Shown: positions 27,311 through 39,265 of the stretch, piece after piece | Layout: each line of letters begins with the position of its first letter | How positions within the stretch are numbered: the first letter of the stretch is position 1 | Origin: Cristatella mucedo | Lineage: Eukaryota; Bryozoa; Phylactolaemata; Cristatellidae | Assembly: GCA_009760855.2 (NCBI GenBank) | Contig: WPIO01000296.1 | Location: 1 to 64,000 of the forward strand | Reading direction: 5' to 3' | DNA length: 64,000 bases | Made by a program: the position numbers and the translations under genes | The notes under the pieces: generated by a model | Told to the model about the DNA's origin: nothing | What the model saw: the letters and a program-made list of their open reading frames with translations, nothing else | The model's database searches: none

Positions 27311-30300
27311 TCTGACCCAAACATTTGTAAATGGGTGTTGTTAAGGTTTCTTTCTTACACCCGAGTCCCTCACGTAAAAAGGGTAAAAAAATAAAAACCT
27401 ACTGACCACGTTAAATACCCCAAGCATTGATGATGGACTGCAGACTTTTTCTCTAAACTGCATGGTAGTGCAGGTGTGGAATTCAATCATCAACAGACGG
27501 GAAATTTTTTGGGTGCCTTCTTTTTATAGCTGCTTGAAGTATTGAAGGCTCCCATTATGAAGGGGACTGCTTTAACAGCAGCCATTACGTGTTTAATTTA
27601 AGTGCACTATAAGATTCAGGGGATTGTCTATCAACGATGGTGTGTGGCTAATATAAAAACAAACTCAGTTTGTGTGTTTTGGGGGTCTAGGGCTGGGACT
27701 AAACTTTAAATTGAAATTATTGGGCTGGGGTACCAAAAATCAGCAAGTAAATTTTCATCCAGGGCAAAGATTGGTGCTAATTGTAGGCTACAAGGGTCTA
27801 GCCAGCACATCGTCCGTTAGCTAAGAATGGGGTTAGAATTAAAGCAGTATAACAGTAATATGGGGGAGGCAAACATGCGAGGAACATCAACGGATGTAAA
27901 TCAAGTAAGCAGAAGAGGTGGGGACCACTGTCGGAGAGAAAGGGGGAATGGAATCGTAAATACTGCTGGTTTCAAACAAAGGGACCCTCAAGCGCACGGT
28001 TTGTTCAGGCCCCCCCCCAGAATAAGCTGAGGACAGAAAAGAAACAAGAGGACTAGAAAAAAAGGAAAGGAATGAAAAAAGAAAGGAGGAAAAAAAACAT
28101 TTCCATTAGCAAAACATCGAGCTACACCATCCGTATTTTATATTTAATTTACCAGTATAATTGGGAAAAATGGGGACTGGGCCCGGCAAAAAAAAGCTAG
28201 CGTCGGGGAAGAGAATAGGCGGAGGCATGTATTGAAAACAGAAGACACGAAGGTGAGTGCTTTCACACAAAACGCTGTGGAAGGACACTGCCTTAAGGGA
28301 AACTCGGAACGGGCTCGTTAAACCAACGTTGAGGTAAATGGCGCCAGAATTCCTTCCCTGCAAGTGGAACCCCCCCCCCCCCCCCGGACATAAATAGGGG
28401 GAAACTATTCACCAGGTTGCAGGATTTTTTTTTCACGTGAGCAGATTACACTTTGCATAAAAACGTGGAATACTTCCGCAAAATGTTTTCTGGAAACAGA
28501 GTGGGCTTCCCTGTGCCAAAACAAAGAGGAAGGGGTTTGATTAATGGCTGAACCGTTTCGACGAATCCAGTTTTCCCTTGAAAAAGGATAAGCCGTGCCA
28601 GGGAACTCTGAACTTGTCACGCTCCACACACCAAAGGAAAATTGGATATCAATCGCGGGGGAAAAAGGGGCTTCTGTGGACAAAGTATGAGGGCAAAGGC
28701 GGAACCTGACTCACAACTGGCCAACAATTCCGGATCGACAAAATTCGGTTCTTATCTTTACAAATGGTCCGGATGCGAGGGCGGGGAATAAAAGTAAATC
28801 CGCGGTACATGATAAGCAAGGAAATAATTAAATATACCCTGCCGAAGGCCTTGGTTGGGAAAATAAGACCTGATCAACCATTATATAATCTGGAAAAAAA
28901 GAAAACCCTGGATTGTCGGAACAGATACAATTCAACCAAGTAAATTACAGTGGGCATGGGAACGGCCACGCTGAAGAAAATTTTGCTTTGGTAACATAAA
29001 GAAGAAAAACACGCAATAATGGTCCCTGTAATGCCACTACCAATGAAGTAGTGCACCACTAGAAATTTTTTTTAATAACAACAGGATTACAATTATTGTC
29101 ACAACAATGCCGTAAGTCAGCTTCAGTGCTGGTAACTACCGAAAGCTATCACATAGGTAAGAAACATTTTCTTGGACGAGATTGCAGTGCATCCCCAAAC
29201 GTGAAAGGATGTGTAAAAGGGAGCAAAGGCAAACAGAAGCCAAAGCATTTGTCTAACACACACACGGAAGGCCACCAAAATAAGCAACGGGCATACGATG
29301 ACGATTACCACTTTGAGGCCAAATAATGGCTACAGCTACTCTAAACTTTTGCTCAGTCGGGGTCTCTGGGTGAGGCTATTGCGAAGGGCATAGATGAGCG
29401 ACAGCTTAGGTACTGCGGGTTCGCCGGTCAAACTCACACCAGCCTCACATCAATCTAAGTCAAATTCACATCACGCATAATAGCTCCCCGGACTTTTCCG
29501 AACGGAAGAAGGACCATCTTGAAAGTAAATATATCACACGTTGCATTAGTCTTGTCTGTGGGCTCCTAAAGCACCAAAAATTTATTGCTTTACACTAGGG
29601 GGGCCTTCAAGTTTGAACTTCAAAGATTGCGTACCTTAATGGACATGGGGGGGGGGGTATTCAGCTGACTATCCAGGGGGAGAATGTGCTCGAGCACCAG
29701 AAAAGAACGGCCATTGTTGAGAAAGAAGAAAGATGTAGCCTCAATGGGAACTTGGTTGTAATTTTAATGTTGGACATTGGTCGCAACGATGTTTGATAAA
29801 ATTACTAAGTTGTAAAAAAGCATAATGCCAGGGGCTAGTAGGCACGTGGGGTCTGTACACTAAAAACTTCTCAGCTCCAGAAGAAGACGGTAGTGGGAAT
29901 GAGGAAAACGTTCAACGTTTAATGTGAGCTAAAATGTCCATGGGGGGCATCATACGGTAGTGGCAGGAAATAGCCATACAAAGTAAAATATTACATGATG
30001 CTCTTGCAGAAAAATGAAAAAAGGAAGAGGTGCTCAGTGAAGAATTGAGCAGGTGTGAAACACAAAAACTCACACTCGAGGGGCAGGGCGTTCGTTGCAG
30101 TGGAGACAAGAAAAGGGGCGGGGAAAGACGAGTTAGATACATGTAAGGAAATCCAGGGTAGTGTTTTATAGCCACGTGAGACGGTCTTATGAGAGAGTAT
30201 TTAGCGGCGCGGGTGTAGGGGATTTTGAGTAGCTAGTCTGAGTCACAATTTGATCTGCCAAAAAATAACGGACACACTACTCTACTGAGTCGACTCACGA

Positions 30301-30399
30301 CAGCAAGCCTAATATCCACCATGGCTGAGAGCCGAAGAACAGATACTGATATTTTGTGGTAATGGATTTGGTGAGAATCCCATCGGTTGTCTGATAACT

Positions 30400-30883
30400 C
30401 AACTCCTTGCTGGTTCTACCGGCTTGTGCACTCAGTGCTTTACATCTGGAAACACTCGCAGCTCCGGCTTTCTGTCGTGACGTCACAGATGCCACCCCAA
30501 CCCACTTCTGTCGACCTGCCACTGATCCATTCATGCAGAGCACCGACTTAAGGATAGTTTGCATTAACTTTTTAGTTCCCTTCAGTCTCGATGGTCCAGC
30601 CTACCTTTTGTTTGCCCAGGGGGGTTCACTTGCCACAGTAAGCAAAGCATCCGATCACAATTTTTTAACCGTAGCTCACTGTACCAGCCCAAAATCCTTC
30701 AGAACCTGTCTTTATATGGAAATGCTTCCAAAGCTGGAACGGAGGCTTGACGGTGTCAAGACAGATCTGACAAATTTTATAAAGAAAGCACTAAAAAGCA
30801 CATCTTTATTGACAGCATTTAGTAGAATCCCTGGCGACGCTTTCAGAATTCAGGAGGCAACCGGCACAGACGAAACTTAAATC
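30400..30883 (+). CDS. Weak ORF upstream of the LINE, unknown
   Basis: A 157-codon frame ends at TAA (30878-30880). It has no ATG near its start; the first is about 42 codons in (PFMQSTDLRI). No domain is recognised, and composition changes along its length. It lies 110 bases before the first recognisable reverse-transcriptase residues of the LINE copy and could be decayed LINE 5' sequence, or chance. Confidence 0.15.
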
Positions 30884-31088
30884 CTGGGTGCACTTGTTGA
30901 TGGGTCACACAACATCATCTATTACTAGAAGAGCCCACACCCCTTCGTGTATACAATGATAACTGAAATTTTTTCCCCCCTCTTTAATCGTCGTTAGGTT
31001 TAAGAAATTTGCCTATATCCAGGAACGAATTTCGGCAAGACTATCGTTTACCAGTGGCAGCAGTAGATTCCGATGGGTTGCTAGTAAG

Positions 31089-31334
31089 TTCCAGTCTGGC
31101 TTTAGAGCTAATCACTCCACAGAGTCAGCATTACTTAGGGTGTACAACGACCTACTTAGGAATGCAGACATGGGTAGAGTGTCTCTGCTTGTTTTGCTCG
31201 ATCTTTCGGCAGCTTTTGACACCATCGATCGCAAAGTTCTTCTAGAGCGCCTCTCATCTCACCTGGCATCACTGGCACTGCTCTGCAGTGGTTCAGGTCC
31301 TATCTCAGTGGGACACTCCAGAGTATTGACATGA
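31089..31334 (+). pseudogene. Reverse transcriptase N-terminal part (LINE family A)
   Basis: This frame carries the fingers and the first catalytic aspartate ([11 protein letters not shown]). It runs out of frame after LLERLSSHL near 31263, where a one-base deletion shifts the expected continuation into the next frame. It reaches a stop just as the downstream RT frame opens at 31331. Confidence 0.75.
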
Positions 31335-32161
31335 ATGGACAAAGATCATCTGATGTACCTCTGAAATATGGAGTACCTCAGGGCTCAGTGCTAGGTCCGG
31401 TTCTTTTCACGGTTCATACTCTGCCTCTTACCGATGTGATTGCCAAGCATAATCTAGGCTTTCACTTCTATGCGGATGACACTCAGTTGCACCTTTGCTT
31501 TGATCCCTCCAAGCCTTCGAGCACCTCAAATTCTCTCAACTCACTTGCTGCATGCATTGATGAAATCCGCACATGGATGGCAGCAAATTTTCTCATACTA
31601 AACGATGATAAAACTAACTTACTAGTTATGGGCAAACCCAGTGTGATTCAGAGATTGGAAAGGGTGTCTCTCAAAATTGGCTCTGCCAGCATATCTCCAG
31701 TTGCATCAGCTCGAAATCTAGGAGTCATATTCCAAAGCAACCTCTCGTTAGACGACCATATCAGCTCCACAGTCAAATCTGCCTATTTTCTGCTTCATAA
31801 CATTGCTAAAATTCGGGCTTGTTTAGGTAAGGATACCACGTCTAAGTTGGTCCATGCATTCGTGACATCCCGTCTCGACTTCTGCAACTCACTGCTTACT
31901 GGCCTACTAGCATGTGCGATCAGGCGATTGCAGCTGGTGCAAAACTCTGCAGCTAGGCTTGCCTGTCGTGAGCGTTGCAGTTGCCACATTACTCCACTTC
32001 TCGCCGACCTGCACTGGTTACCAGTCAAGCAACGGATTGACTTCAAGGTTTTGTCGCTCACTTTTAGGTCCCTTCATTCTATGGCTCAAGCCTATCTCTC
32101 AGATATACTCCCCCATAGGCCAAGCATCGTACCACCTGCTTTTCGGAATCCAACAGTCTAG
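31331..32161 (+). pseudogene. Reverse transcriptase core and thumb (LINE family A)
   Basis: This is the longest open frame in the window (276 codons). It begins with GVPQGSVLGP a few residues in, then FYADDTQLHL (the Y-A-D-D active site is intact), NDDKTNLLVMG, and RNLGVIFQSNLSLDDH, the usual order of a CR1/L2 LINE RT. It ends at TAG 32159-32161, where other copies read through to YLV(Q/R)T, so the stop is a lesion of this copy. Confidence 0.85.
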
Positions 32162-32619
32162 AAATACCTCGTACAAACCCTTAAATCCTTTGGAGACCGT
32201 GCATTTAGCTCGTATGCTCCCAAGCCTGGAACTCCCTCCCAAACTGCGTCAGAACATCCCCTGACCTGACCACATTTAATAGAAACTTAAAAACATACCT
32301 ATTTAGGACAGCATTTAGTGGGTCCCTGTGATTCGTCCTTCACGTGCTTATGCATGCTGACACTGTGCATGATGCCACTAACCACATTTGCATGCTGACT
32401 CTGTGCATGTCACCCCTAACCATGTTATTCATTTTGTTTGTTTTTCAAGCATGATTTTACTTACCATTCAATTGCATTTCCCTTTGCAGCAAATGTAAAG
32501 CGCCTAGAAAGAGATTAGGTTCTCTGAGGGCGCTTTATCAAGTACATAACTAATAATTATTATTATATATTAAATCGACAAAACTAGCTTACTGCATTAC
32601 ACGCTGAAAAATTGATAGC

Positions 32620-32920
32620 TGCTTCAAGGGGCCGAATCACTTTTCCCAGAGCGTGAAATATAAAGTGGAAAACAGCTACAGGCCGGGGAACGCATGGACA
32701 CTGGACGGGACTCCACCAGGTTGACGGGTCTCTTGACGGGTGACCTGACGGACACACGACAAGGATTTAAACGTATTCGAGACAGCTTCAATTTATTAAC
32801 CACGCGCAGTGCCTCCGGTTCTCAATACCAATCACGGGTATCAATGGTTCAGGTCAGCAGCTGTGATCAAAGGAGCCAAAGGCAGCTGATAGATCCAGCA
32901 GTGCTAGCCAGCTAATTTAT
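32620..32920 (-). mobile_element. LINE family B fragment (RT), degenerate
   Basis: Read on the minus strand it matches the segment at 33400-33700 and at 1580-1840: a stretch ending in 'gaatcacttttcccagag' antisense to the RT region around GVPQGSVLGP. Stops and indels break it. It directly follows the 3' end of the family A copy. Confidence 0.5.
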
Positions 32921-32972
32921 TGTCCATACAGGACCTGAGGGGGCTGAGAATGTTGCAGCAGTTCAGCGAGGC

Positions 32973-33206
32973 ATGGAGGTGCCAAGCCCGTGGTGGCTCT
33001 CACAGGCCAGCGCCCGAATTTCGACTATCTTATCAGATGATGTACCGACAGACCTCCTAGCTCTTTTAGCAAAGGACGACACGAGGTCAAAATCCTCCTG
33101 GGACTTCGAAGACGATTCTTGCAGCAATTTTATAACACCAGCTGAAGTGGCCCTAGGCCTGCTTCCTATCGGTTATCACAGCCAAGAAGTGGACATACAA
33201 TAATCG
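32973..33206 (+). CDS. Weak ORF between LINE fragments
   Basis: A 76-codon ATG frame with an acidic stretch (LLALLAKDDTRSKSSW, then EDDSC) lies between two antisense fragments of LINE family B. It is too short and isolated to call a gene and may be a host or LINE ORF1 relic. No known motif is seen. Confidence 0.15.
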
Positions 33207-33214
33207 ACAATCCA

Positions 33215-33700
33215 GCCACACACTTAAAGTGTTCTATGAGCAGCAGTTCGGTTTCATCGTCATTAAGTTTCACGATATTTTTCCGACAGTCCAAGTTCAA
33301 ATGTCGGAAAGGCAAGAACTCGGTTTATCAGTTTTGCTGACAGCAGACACTCCGACGGTTTGAAGGATAAGTACAGCTGAATATCGTCAGCATAAAAGTG
33401 ATATACTATTCCATGGGGGCCTTAATCACTTTCCCCAGAGGTCGAGTAACAATAGAGAACAGCAAGGACAGAGGACAAGACCCTTGAGGGGCACTACAAG
33501 TGACTGGTCTCTGCGTGGGTGAGGACCTGACCCACACGTGACACGTGACTGAACACACGATTTTGATAAGCATGATTTGAACCAAGCCAGTGTGCAAGAC
33601 CAATCGTTGTTCTAAATCGTTCACATAGGACATCGTGATCTGTTGGTATCGAAGGCAGCTGATTGGTCTAGCGAGCTAGTGCGCAGTGACATTCCCACCA
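33215..33700 (-). mobile_element. LINE family B fragment (RT), second copy
   Basis: The minus strand encodes a decayed RT: RPVTCSAPQGSC and LLFSIVTRPLGKVI correspond to the GVPQGSVLGPLLFSI block, followed (33360-33410) by YHFYADDIQLYL. Sequence and spacing differ from family A, so this is a separate LINE family of the same general clade. Confidence 0.65.
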
Positions 33701-33704
33701 TCGT

Positions 33705-34235
33705 GTCCAGCATAGGATTTCATTAGTTACATCCGGAGGAGAGGATTTTGCGTGGTAAAGGTGCTGGGGGCTGCTTGTGAATCCCGATAGATTTTTTTCC
33801 TGAGACTGCATTGTTCGCAATGCTTGCTACCCAGCTGGCTTAGCGATAACTTTTTTACGACTTTTCTGACCAAAAATTAGGAGATAAACTGGGTGATAGT
33901 TTGCCAACGGCCACAGTGTCCCAATCCACACTTTCTAAGTATACATCTGAATTTGAGTCCAAGATTTTAAAGACTTAGAAATAACTTTTTTTCCAGAGAA
34001 GGAATAGAAATCTCAGTCAAGGCTGGGCTACGCTTTTAACTACGAGCGAAGGCCCAATAGATTCGTCCTGGTGAATGCATTTTAAGTTGTGTCGCTGGAA
34101 AAAGTCGACGTTACTATGTGCAACACACGACAGAGCAGGAACAGCGGAACCGACCCTAACCCAAACCGAGCAATGATCCGATAGAGTCAGCAGGCACAAC
34201 CATAGGTTGGTAGAGCAGACGTCCTTAACAATAAA
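33705..34235. other. No gene seen; possibly worn LINE sequence
   Basis: It lies upstream (minus sense) of the family B fragment and could be its eroded 5' part; no RT motif is readable. Confidence 0.4.
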
Positions 34236-34239
34236 AAGG

Positions 34240-35100
34240 TGTCATGTTCCAACGTGACCTTTTGTTAGACAACACCATCAGCTCCAAAATCAAGTCTGAA
34301 TACTTCCAGCTACCATAACATTGCTAAAAACTCGGGCTTTGTTTTAGACAGGGACATCACACCTATCTTGTCCATGCATTTTTTGACACCCCTTCTTCAC
34401 GTATGTAACTCTCAACTGCTGCTTACTAGGTCCACCGGCATGTGCAATATCAGGCACTTACAGCTGGTGCAAAAACTCTGCAGTTAGGGGCTTGTCTGTC
34501 GTAAGGTGGCCCAGTAGCCACAGCCACATCATACCTTTTCTCGCCGACCTGCACATGCTACTAGTCAAGCAAAAGCATCTCAACTTCAAGATGTTGTCGC
34601 TCACATCTTCTCTTTCGGTCCCCTTCGTTATTTGGCTCCAGCTGTCTATCATATGTACTACTTCGCCCCACAAGACTAAGCATTAACACAACCCTGCTTT
34701 TTTGGAATCTATCTTTGTTTACATATACCTCGTGCAAAACCTCGAATCAATTGGAGACCGCAGCTTTAGTCAGGTATGCTTGGAGCTCACTGCCGACTTG
34801 TGTCCGATCCAGACCTAGACTCTGACTTGACCACATTTAAAAAAATAAATAAAAATTAGTCCTAATCCCTAATCCTCACACCATTTTAATGGGTCCCCTG
34901 TAATTCCACCTTTACGTGCTTTTGCCTGCCGACCTTGCACATGTCACCCCTAACCATGTTATTCTTGTTGTTTATCGAGCATGCTGACAATAACCATTCG
35001 ATCGTGTTGCATATGCATCAAATGTAAAGTGCCTAAAGAGGGGATTGAGCTTTGACTGAGGGTCCTTTGTCAAGTGTTTTATCATTATTATTATCATTAT
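34240..35100 (+). mobile_element. LINE family A 3' half, decayed
   Basis: It follows the best copy from 'acgaccatatcagctcc'-like sequence (34265) through the RT C-terminus and 3' UTR to 'aaatgtaaagtgcctaaag' and ATTATTATCATTATC. Many indels; no frame survives. Confidence 0.7.
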
Positions 35101-35134
35101 CAAGGCATCAAAGCATGTGTTTCCATCGAATGGT

Positions 35135-35175
35135 TAGACTTATATAAAATATATATAATATATTATATATTATTT
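35135..35175. repeat. AT-only palindromic tract at a SINE 3' end
   Basis: 'aatatatataatatattata' lies between a LINE end (35100) and a SINE end (35165). Confidence 0.6.
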
Positions 35176-35315
35176 AAGTCTAACTCAATCTACTTAATTT
35201 GTATAGCACCCTAAGAGAACTTAATGTCTATAAAGGCACTCCGTGATGCCATGGGCTTACGACCTCGGCCAGACCTTTGGCGGGGCAAGAAGCTTAACCA
35301 TTGGTCCGAACCAGG
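35165..35315 (-). mobile_element. tRNA-derived SINE
   Basis: Antisense tail ('agcaccctaagagaactta'), B-box-like region ('gcttacgacctcggccaga') and A-box-like 'cttaaccattggtccgaac'. An AT-only stretch borders its 3' end. Confidence 0.65.
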
Positions 35316-35319
35316 GGTG

Positions 35320-37925
35320 CATGGTTTCGTTGCCGTGCTCATGTCGCCAGCGCTACAACTTGACTAAACCAACCACTGAAAAGTGTTTGCATTACATAAT
35401 TACCAGGACAGCCAGGATACAGGTGTTAATGGAAACTTGATAAGAGAACTATTTCATATATGGTAACCTGTGCACGCATTTATTTAGCTGTTTTTTGAGC
35501 AGCATTTTTTGACTCGTTACATAACGGAACGGTCTTACCTGAACCGAAGACCGAGAGAGCAGGCTATTGCAAAAAAACCAGTTTCAAACGAGAGTGATCA
35601 CAAGGAAAGAACCCATGCACACATGATTAAGATATTGACGTCCACATACCTTGCTGGAACTCAACAAAGTTTGGTTAACATAACAATGACCACCGCATGC
35701 TGCTCCCATACCATTTGCCAGAAAATCATTCACAGTCTTAACAGATGGCCCTGAAACCACCATTCAAGGCGATGTAATGATAATGGTGCATGCGTACGGA
35801 CAGCTGCCAATGTGCAAAGGTTCAGAATAAATATAGAAGCCTTTAGCCTGACCTTGGGTTGCTATATACTTCTTAGGTTGGGAGAATCCCTGAAATCAAA
35901 ACAAGTCATCCATGAAGACCAGCTGTGCACAGTAGCTCAAGCCACAGTGCTGGACCACGTTGCAGCAAGCATTGCATAATCATTGCCACCCATGCTTACG
36001 CGTTTATATATGATGCATTAATACCAACCATTAGTTCCTAGCCCAATCATAACTCTGGTAGCATCATCTGTAGTAAAACGATAAAAGCTAAAGTTTAACA
36101 AAATGGCATGCTCTACTACAATTCTACATATACAGCTGCTGCCTGCCCCAAGCAATGCATTAGTATTACCAATCACTGACCTCAAAAACCCGATATGTGG
36201 TGGTAAAATGGTATACCATTAAATCAAAACAAGCCAATTCCAAAGCCAAGTTTTGCAGCTGACTTGCTTGAACAATTACCGACTTTTGATGAGCTTTAAA
36301 GAGAAAATTGACAGATAGCTACGATGAAATACAAGTTTACGATTAAAACCGATAATCTGCACACAATGTGCACAAGTGCCACTCTACGGTGTCATACCGA
36401 TAGCAACAGTGATGTTTACCATGCTTAAAAAAATCATGATGCTAATCACTTGTATGTAATGTTAAGTTTGCCAATTGGGTATCGAATCTAAGGCGCACAC
36501 TTGCATCGGCTCTGCTTTATCTCCACTACCTAGGCGAAAATGTTGGGCAAGTAAACTTGCTATCCAGGAAATGAGGACACAGCGCTCGACAAACAGCCGA
36601 AAAATGGCTTGTCTTTTTACTTTCACATGCCACTGCAGTAAGCAGATAAGGCAGCAAGACTTGGGTTTATCGCGGAAAGCCGAAAAACAGAGCCATGCAC
36701 AGTCTTGAGTACCGCTCAGAGGTGCGTTGAAAGGGATAAATCGTACACCATGACCTAATAGATGGCAGCTAGTGACATGCTTTCAAAAAGAAAACCCAGG
36801 GGGAATGATGGCTCCGTTGGTTAGAACAGAAAGAGAATTATAAGTCTAAGTCCTACGCCTTTAAACTGAAGATGCTCTAAACAACAAAAAAACTTGAATC
36901 AGCCAGGGTCTATTACATAGGATGGTCTGCTTTAAGTTCAGAGCTACAGTTATCGCGGCAATCATACTCAGGGTCTCATCAGGCAGCAATGCTCCTTAAT
37001 TCCAATTTACTTCATCACCTAAGAGAAAAACCAATAAATCCAACGCCAGCCTTCTGTGATCACCAGAGCTGAGCTGTGATGCACTAGAGTCATACTTTCT
37101 CTCTTACTAATCTATACATTACAATAATATTTTTTTTACAAATGCTTTTCTACCACAACATATTACTTACATGGAATTTATGTTATTAAACCTGTTCCTT
37201 TAGCTTGTTGGCAGGGTCTTTGCCAGCTATGCAGGAGTGGGTTTTTTCATTTGCAACGATTTCCTGACCGAACAAACAGAAAGTCATGCAATTAGTAACT
37301 AATCGTTATGCAGCTTTAAGCTTCTTGCTGGTAATAAAATCGACGAAGTTGTATGATCTCAGCAGGAATACATGTATGCATAGCATAAGTGACCGGGAAA
37401 CAAAAAATTGTAAAGCGAAAACTATTTTTTGAACACAGGCATTTTTCGATTCGTAAAAGTTCTCTTTGAACAGAGCATATTTTCAGATGTCATTTAGTAA
37501 ATTGGTCTTTGCTGAAAAACTACTTATAAGGCTGGTATCCCTACCAAATACCAGCTGTTCATCAGATAAAAATTAGACAAATTATACAAAGTTTTTCTTA
37601 ACAGTATTGTCTATTGCAAACTAGCCCATCACGTCTGCAAATGCATGCTTGCTTAGGATTACAAAGGCAAACGTCAACACCGCTGATTTAGAAGACTTCT
37701 CATTGTTTGTCCCCTTTCTCTTAGTGAGGCAATCGATTATCGACGTCCAGACCTGTTAAATTGCTCAAATCTGTAGAGCATAATACGACGAGTAAGCTAA
37801 GATTTGTTGGACACACAACCGCCTGAGGCTAAATTATTCAGTGCCTCGGGAGATTACCACCAATTACTGCACTGCATCTTTAAATTACTGCTTTAAACTG
37901 CATCCAGCGCTAATGGAGGCCACAG
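35320..37925. other. No gene seen
   Basis: Apart from the tRNA-like relic at 36.8 kb there is nothing recognisable; a 77-codon frame at 36475-36708 has no motif. Confidence 0.5.
36805..36890 (+). mobile_element. Worn tRNA-like sequence
   Basis: 'atggctccgttggttagaac' resembles a tRNA D-arm/A box and 'aagtctaagtcctacgcc' a decayed B box at tRNA-like spacing. No foldable tRNA; possibly an old SINE head. Confidence 0.3.
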
Positions 37926-37927
37926 GG

Positions 37928-37969
37928 CACACATGCACACACACACATACTACAACACACACACACACT

Positions 37970-38017
<48 letters not shown>

Positions 38018-38030
38018 TACACACACACGG

Positions 38031-38116
<86 letters not shown>
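37928..38116. repeat. (CA)n microsatellite
   Basis: About 190 bases of CA/CACA repeats, interrupted by two 'cggata' units near 38015-38033. ORFs of Thr-His or Val-Cys here are artefacts of the repeat. Confidence 0.95.
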
Positions 38117-38121
<5 letters not shown>

Positions 38122-38399
38122 CTTGGCCATGCTCGGGTTGCCGAAGCTATGGCAAGCCCACAGCTCGTGGCGTTCCAGGCATGTGGCTCAGTAGTTAGGC
38201 TCTCTGTTCGTCGAACGCAGAATGCTTAATCATGGCAGTTTGGCATGCCTGCCATCCAGCCAACCACCTCTACTACAAGCACACGCATTCATTAACTTGC
38301 TGCGCATTAGCTGGGGTAGGAGAATGGACAGCAGAAGGCTTTAACCAGAGCACTAAAAAAAATAATACCTGATTTAACAGCCTCTTTTTATAGCGACAT

Positions 38400-38545
38400 A
38401 ATAGTAGTTTGCAATACTACTATTATTATTATTTATCACATTTGAAATAGTAACCTCAAAGCACTCAATATCTTGCTAGACACTTTACATTTTGCTGCAA
38501 AGAAAGCAGGATCAAATGGTTAGTGGTAGCATTGCTAATAATACT
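38400..38545 (-). mobile_element. LINE family A tail, old copy
   Basis: ACTATTATTATTATTTATC, then 'ctagacactttacattttgc' and the start of the antisense 3' UTR. Confidence 0.5.
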
Positions 38546-39145
38546 AATGGTAACTAAAAATAATACACATGACAAAGCTCCCTCAGAGAAGTCAATCTCA
38601 TTCCAGGAACTTTACATTTGCTGCAAAGGAAACAAGATTAAAATGGTGAACGGTATCATGCTTGATAAACAAGATGAATTACATGGTTAGGGGTGACATG
38701 CACAGGGGTCAGCATGCAAGTGTGGTTAGTGGCATCATGCAACAGTATGTCAGCATGCGTAGGCACATAAACAACGAATTATCAAGACCCACTGAAACGC
38801 TGTCATAAATAGATGAACCCAGTAATCAACAAAAAGAACGTGGTTAGGGGTGACAAGGTCAGCAATGCAAGTTTTTTGTTAGTGGCAGCATGCTACTATG
38901 TCAGCAGGCATAAGCACACAAAGGTCTCAATCAAAGGGCTCACTAAATGCTGAGATGAATATATGTGTTTTAGTTTGCTTTGCAAATGTGATCAAGACAA
39001 GAGACGCCATTTTAAACTTTAAAGGCACTTTAAAGTGGATGAGTTGCTTGAACGGGAGCGAGTGCAGGTCGGCAAGAAGTGGTGAGATGAAGCAACTGCA
39101 AAGCTCACGACAGACAAGCCTAGCTTCAGAAGAACCTTAAAGGCT
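38546..39145 (-). mobile_element. LINE family A 3' part
   Basis: The antisense tail ('caaagctccctcagagaag'), the 3' UTR with the block seen again after about 180 bases ('gtggttaggggtgaca'), and the RT end near 39060-39120 ('cgagtgcaggtcggcaagaa') are all present. It lies directly next to the older tail copy. Confidence 0.7.
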
Positions 39146-39154
39146 ATTGCCCCA

Positions 39155-39265
39155 GCTTTTCTAAAGCAATAAAGGATCTCCCACCGAAGGATTCGAACTC
39201 ACGACCTCTTGATCAATGTTCCATGGAGGTCGTGAAATCCCACTGCCTTACTAGCACTCCAGAAT
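39155..39265 (-). mobile_element. Second tRNA-derived SINE family, copy 2
   Basis: Minus strand: 'ggatttcacgacctccatgg', 'gaggtcgtgagttcgaatcc' (B-box-like), then 'ttcggtgggagatcctttat'. Same plan as the 49.5 kb copy. Confidence 0.45.

Larger units (their letters stand above)
22540..30200. other. Anomalous block: dense G-runs, likely unpolished assembly
   Basis: At least 15 runs of six or more G occur here (for example 22553, 23377, 23572, 25383, 26633, 29650), against one long G-run in the rest of the window. Long C-runs at 28010 and 28370 add to this. The LINE tails at 24.7 and 27.2 kb and the SINE at 25.6 kb carry many extra bases compared with copies elsewhere. Short overlapping ORFs on both strands (for example 25059-25382 and 25148-25507) show no domain. 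No gene can be called; any coding sequence here would be frameshifted if the error reading is right. Confidence 0.65.
30996..32575 (+). mobile_element. CR1/L2-type LINE, family A, best copy (5' truncated, broken)
   Basis: The reverse transcriptase is recognisable from about 31000. It shows [15 protein letters not shown], motif [18 protein letters not shown] (about 31180-31235), GVPQGSVLGPVLF (about 31370-31415), the catalytic YADDTQL (about 31470), and the C-terminal NSAARLACRE and HWLPVKQRIDFKVLSLTF typical of the CR1/L2/Rex group. It is inactive: a one-base loss near 31263 separates motif A from the rest, a TAG lies at 32159, and another base is lost near 32223 before the usual C-terminus and stop TGA at 32329. 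The 3' UTR has a direct 42-base duplication, then the hairpin tail and a short AT/ATT run. The endonuclease region is missing. Sister copies across the window supply the intact reading at each break. Confidence 0.85.

Noticed and set aside
37841-38229. ORFs of Thr-His or Val-Cys repeats
   Set aside because: They are frames through the (CA)n microsatellite; no coding meaning.
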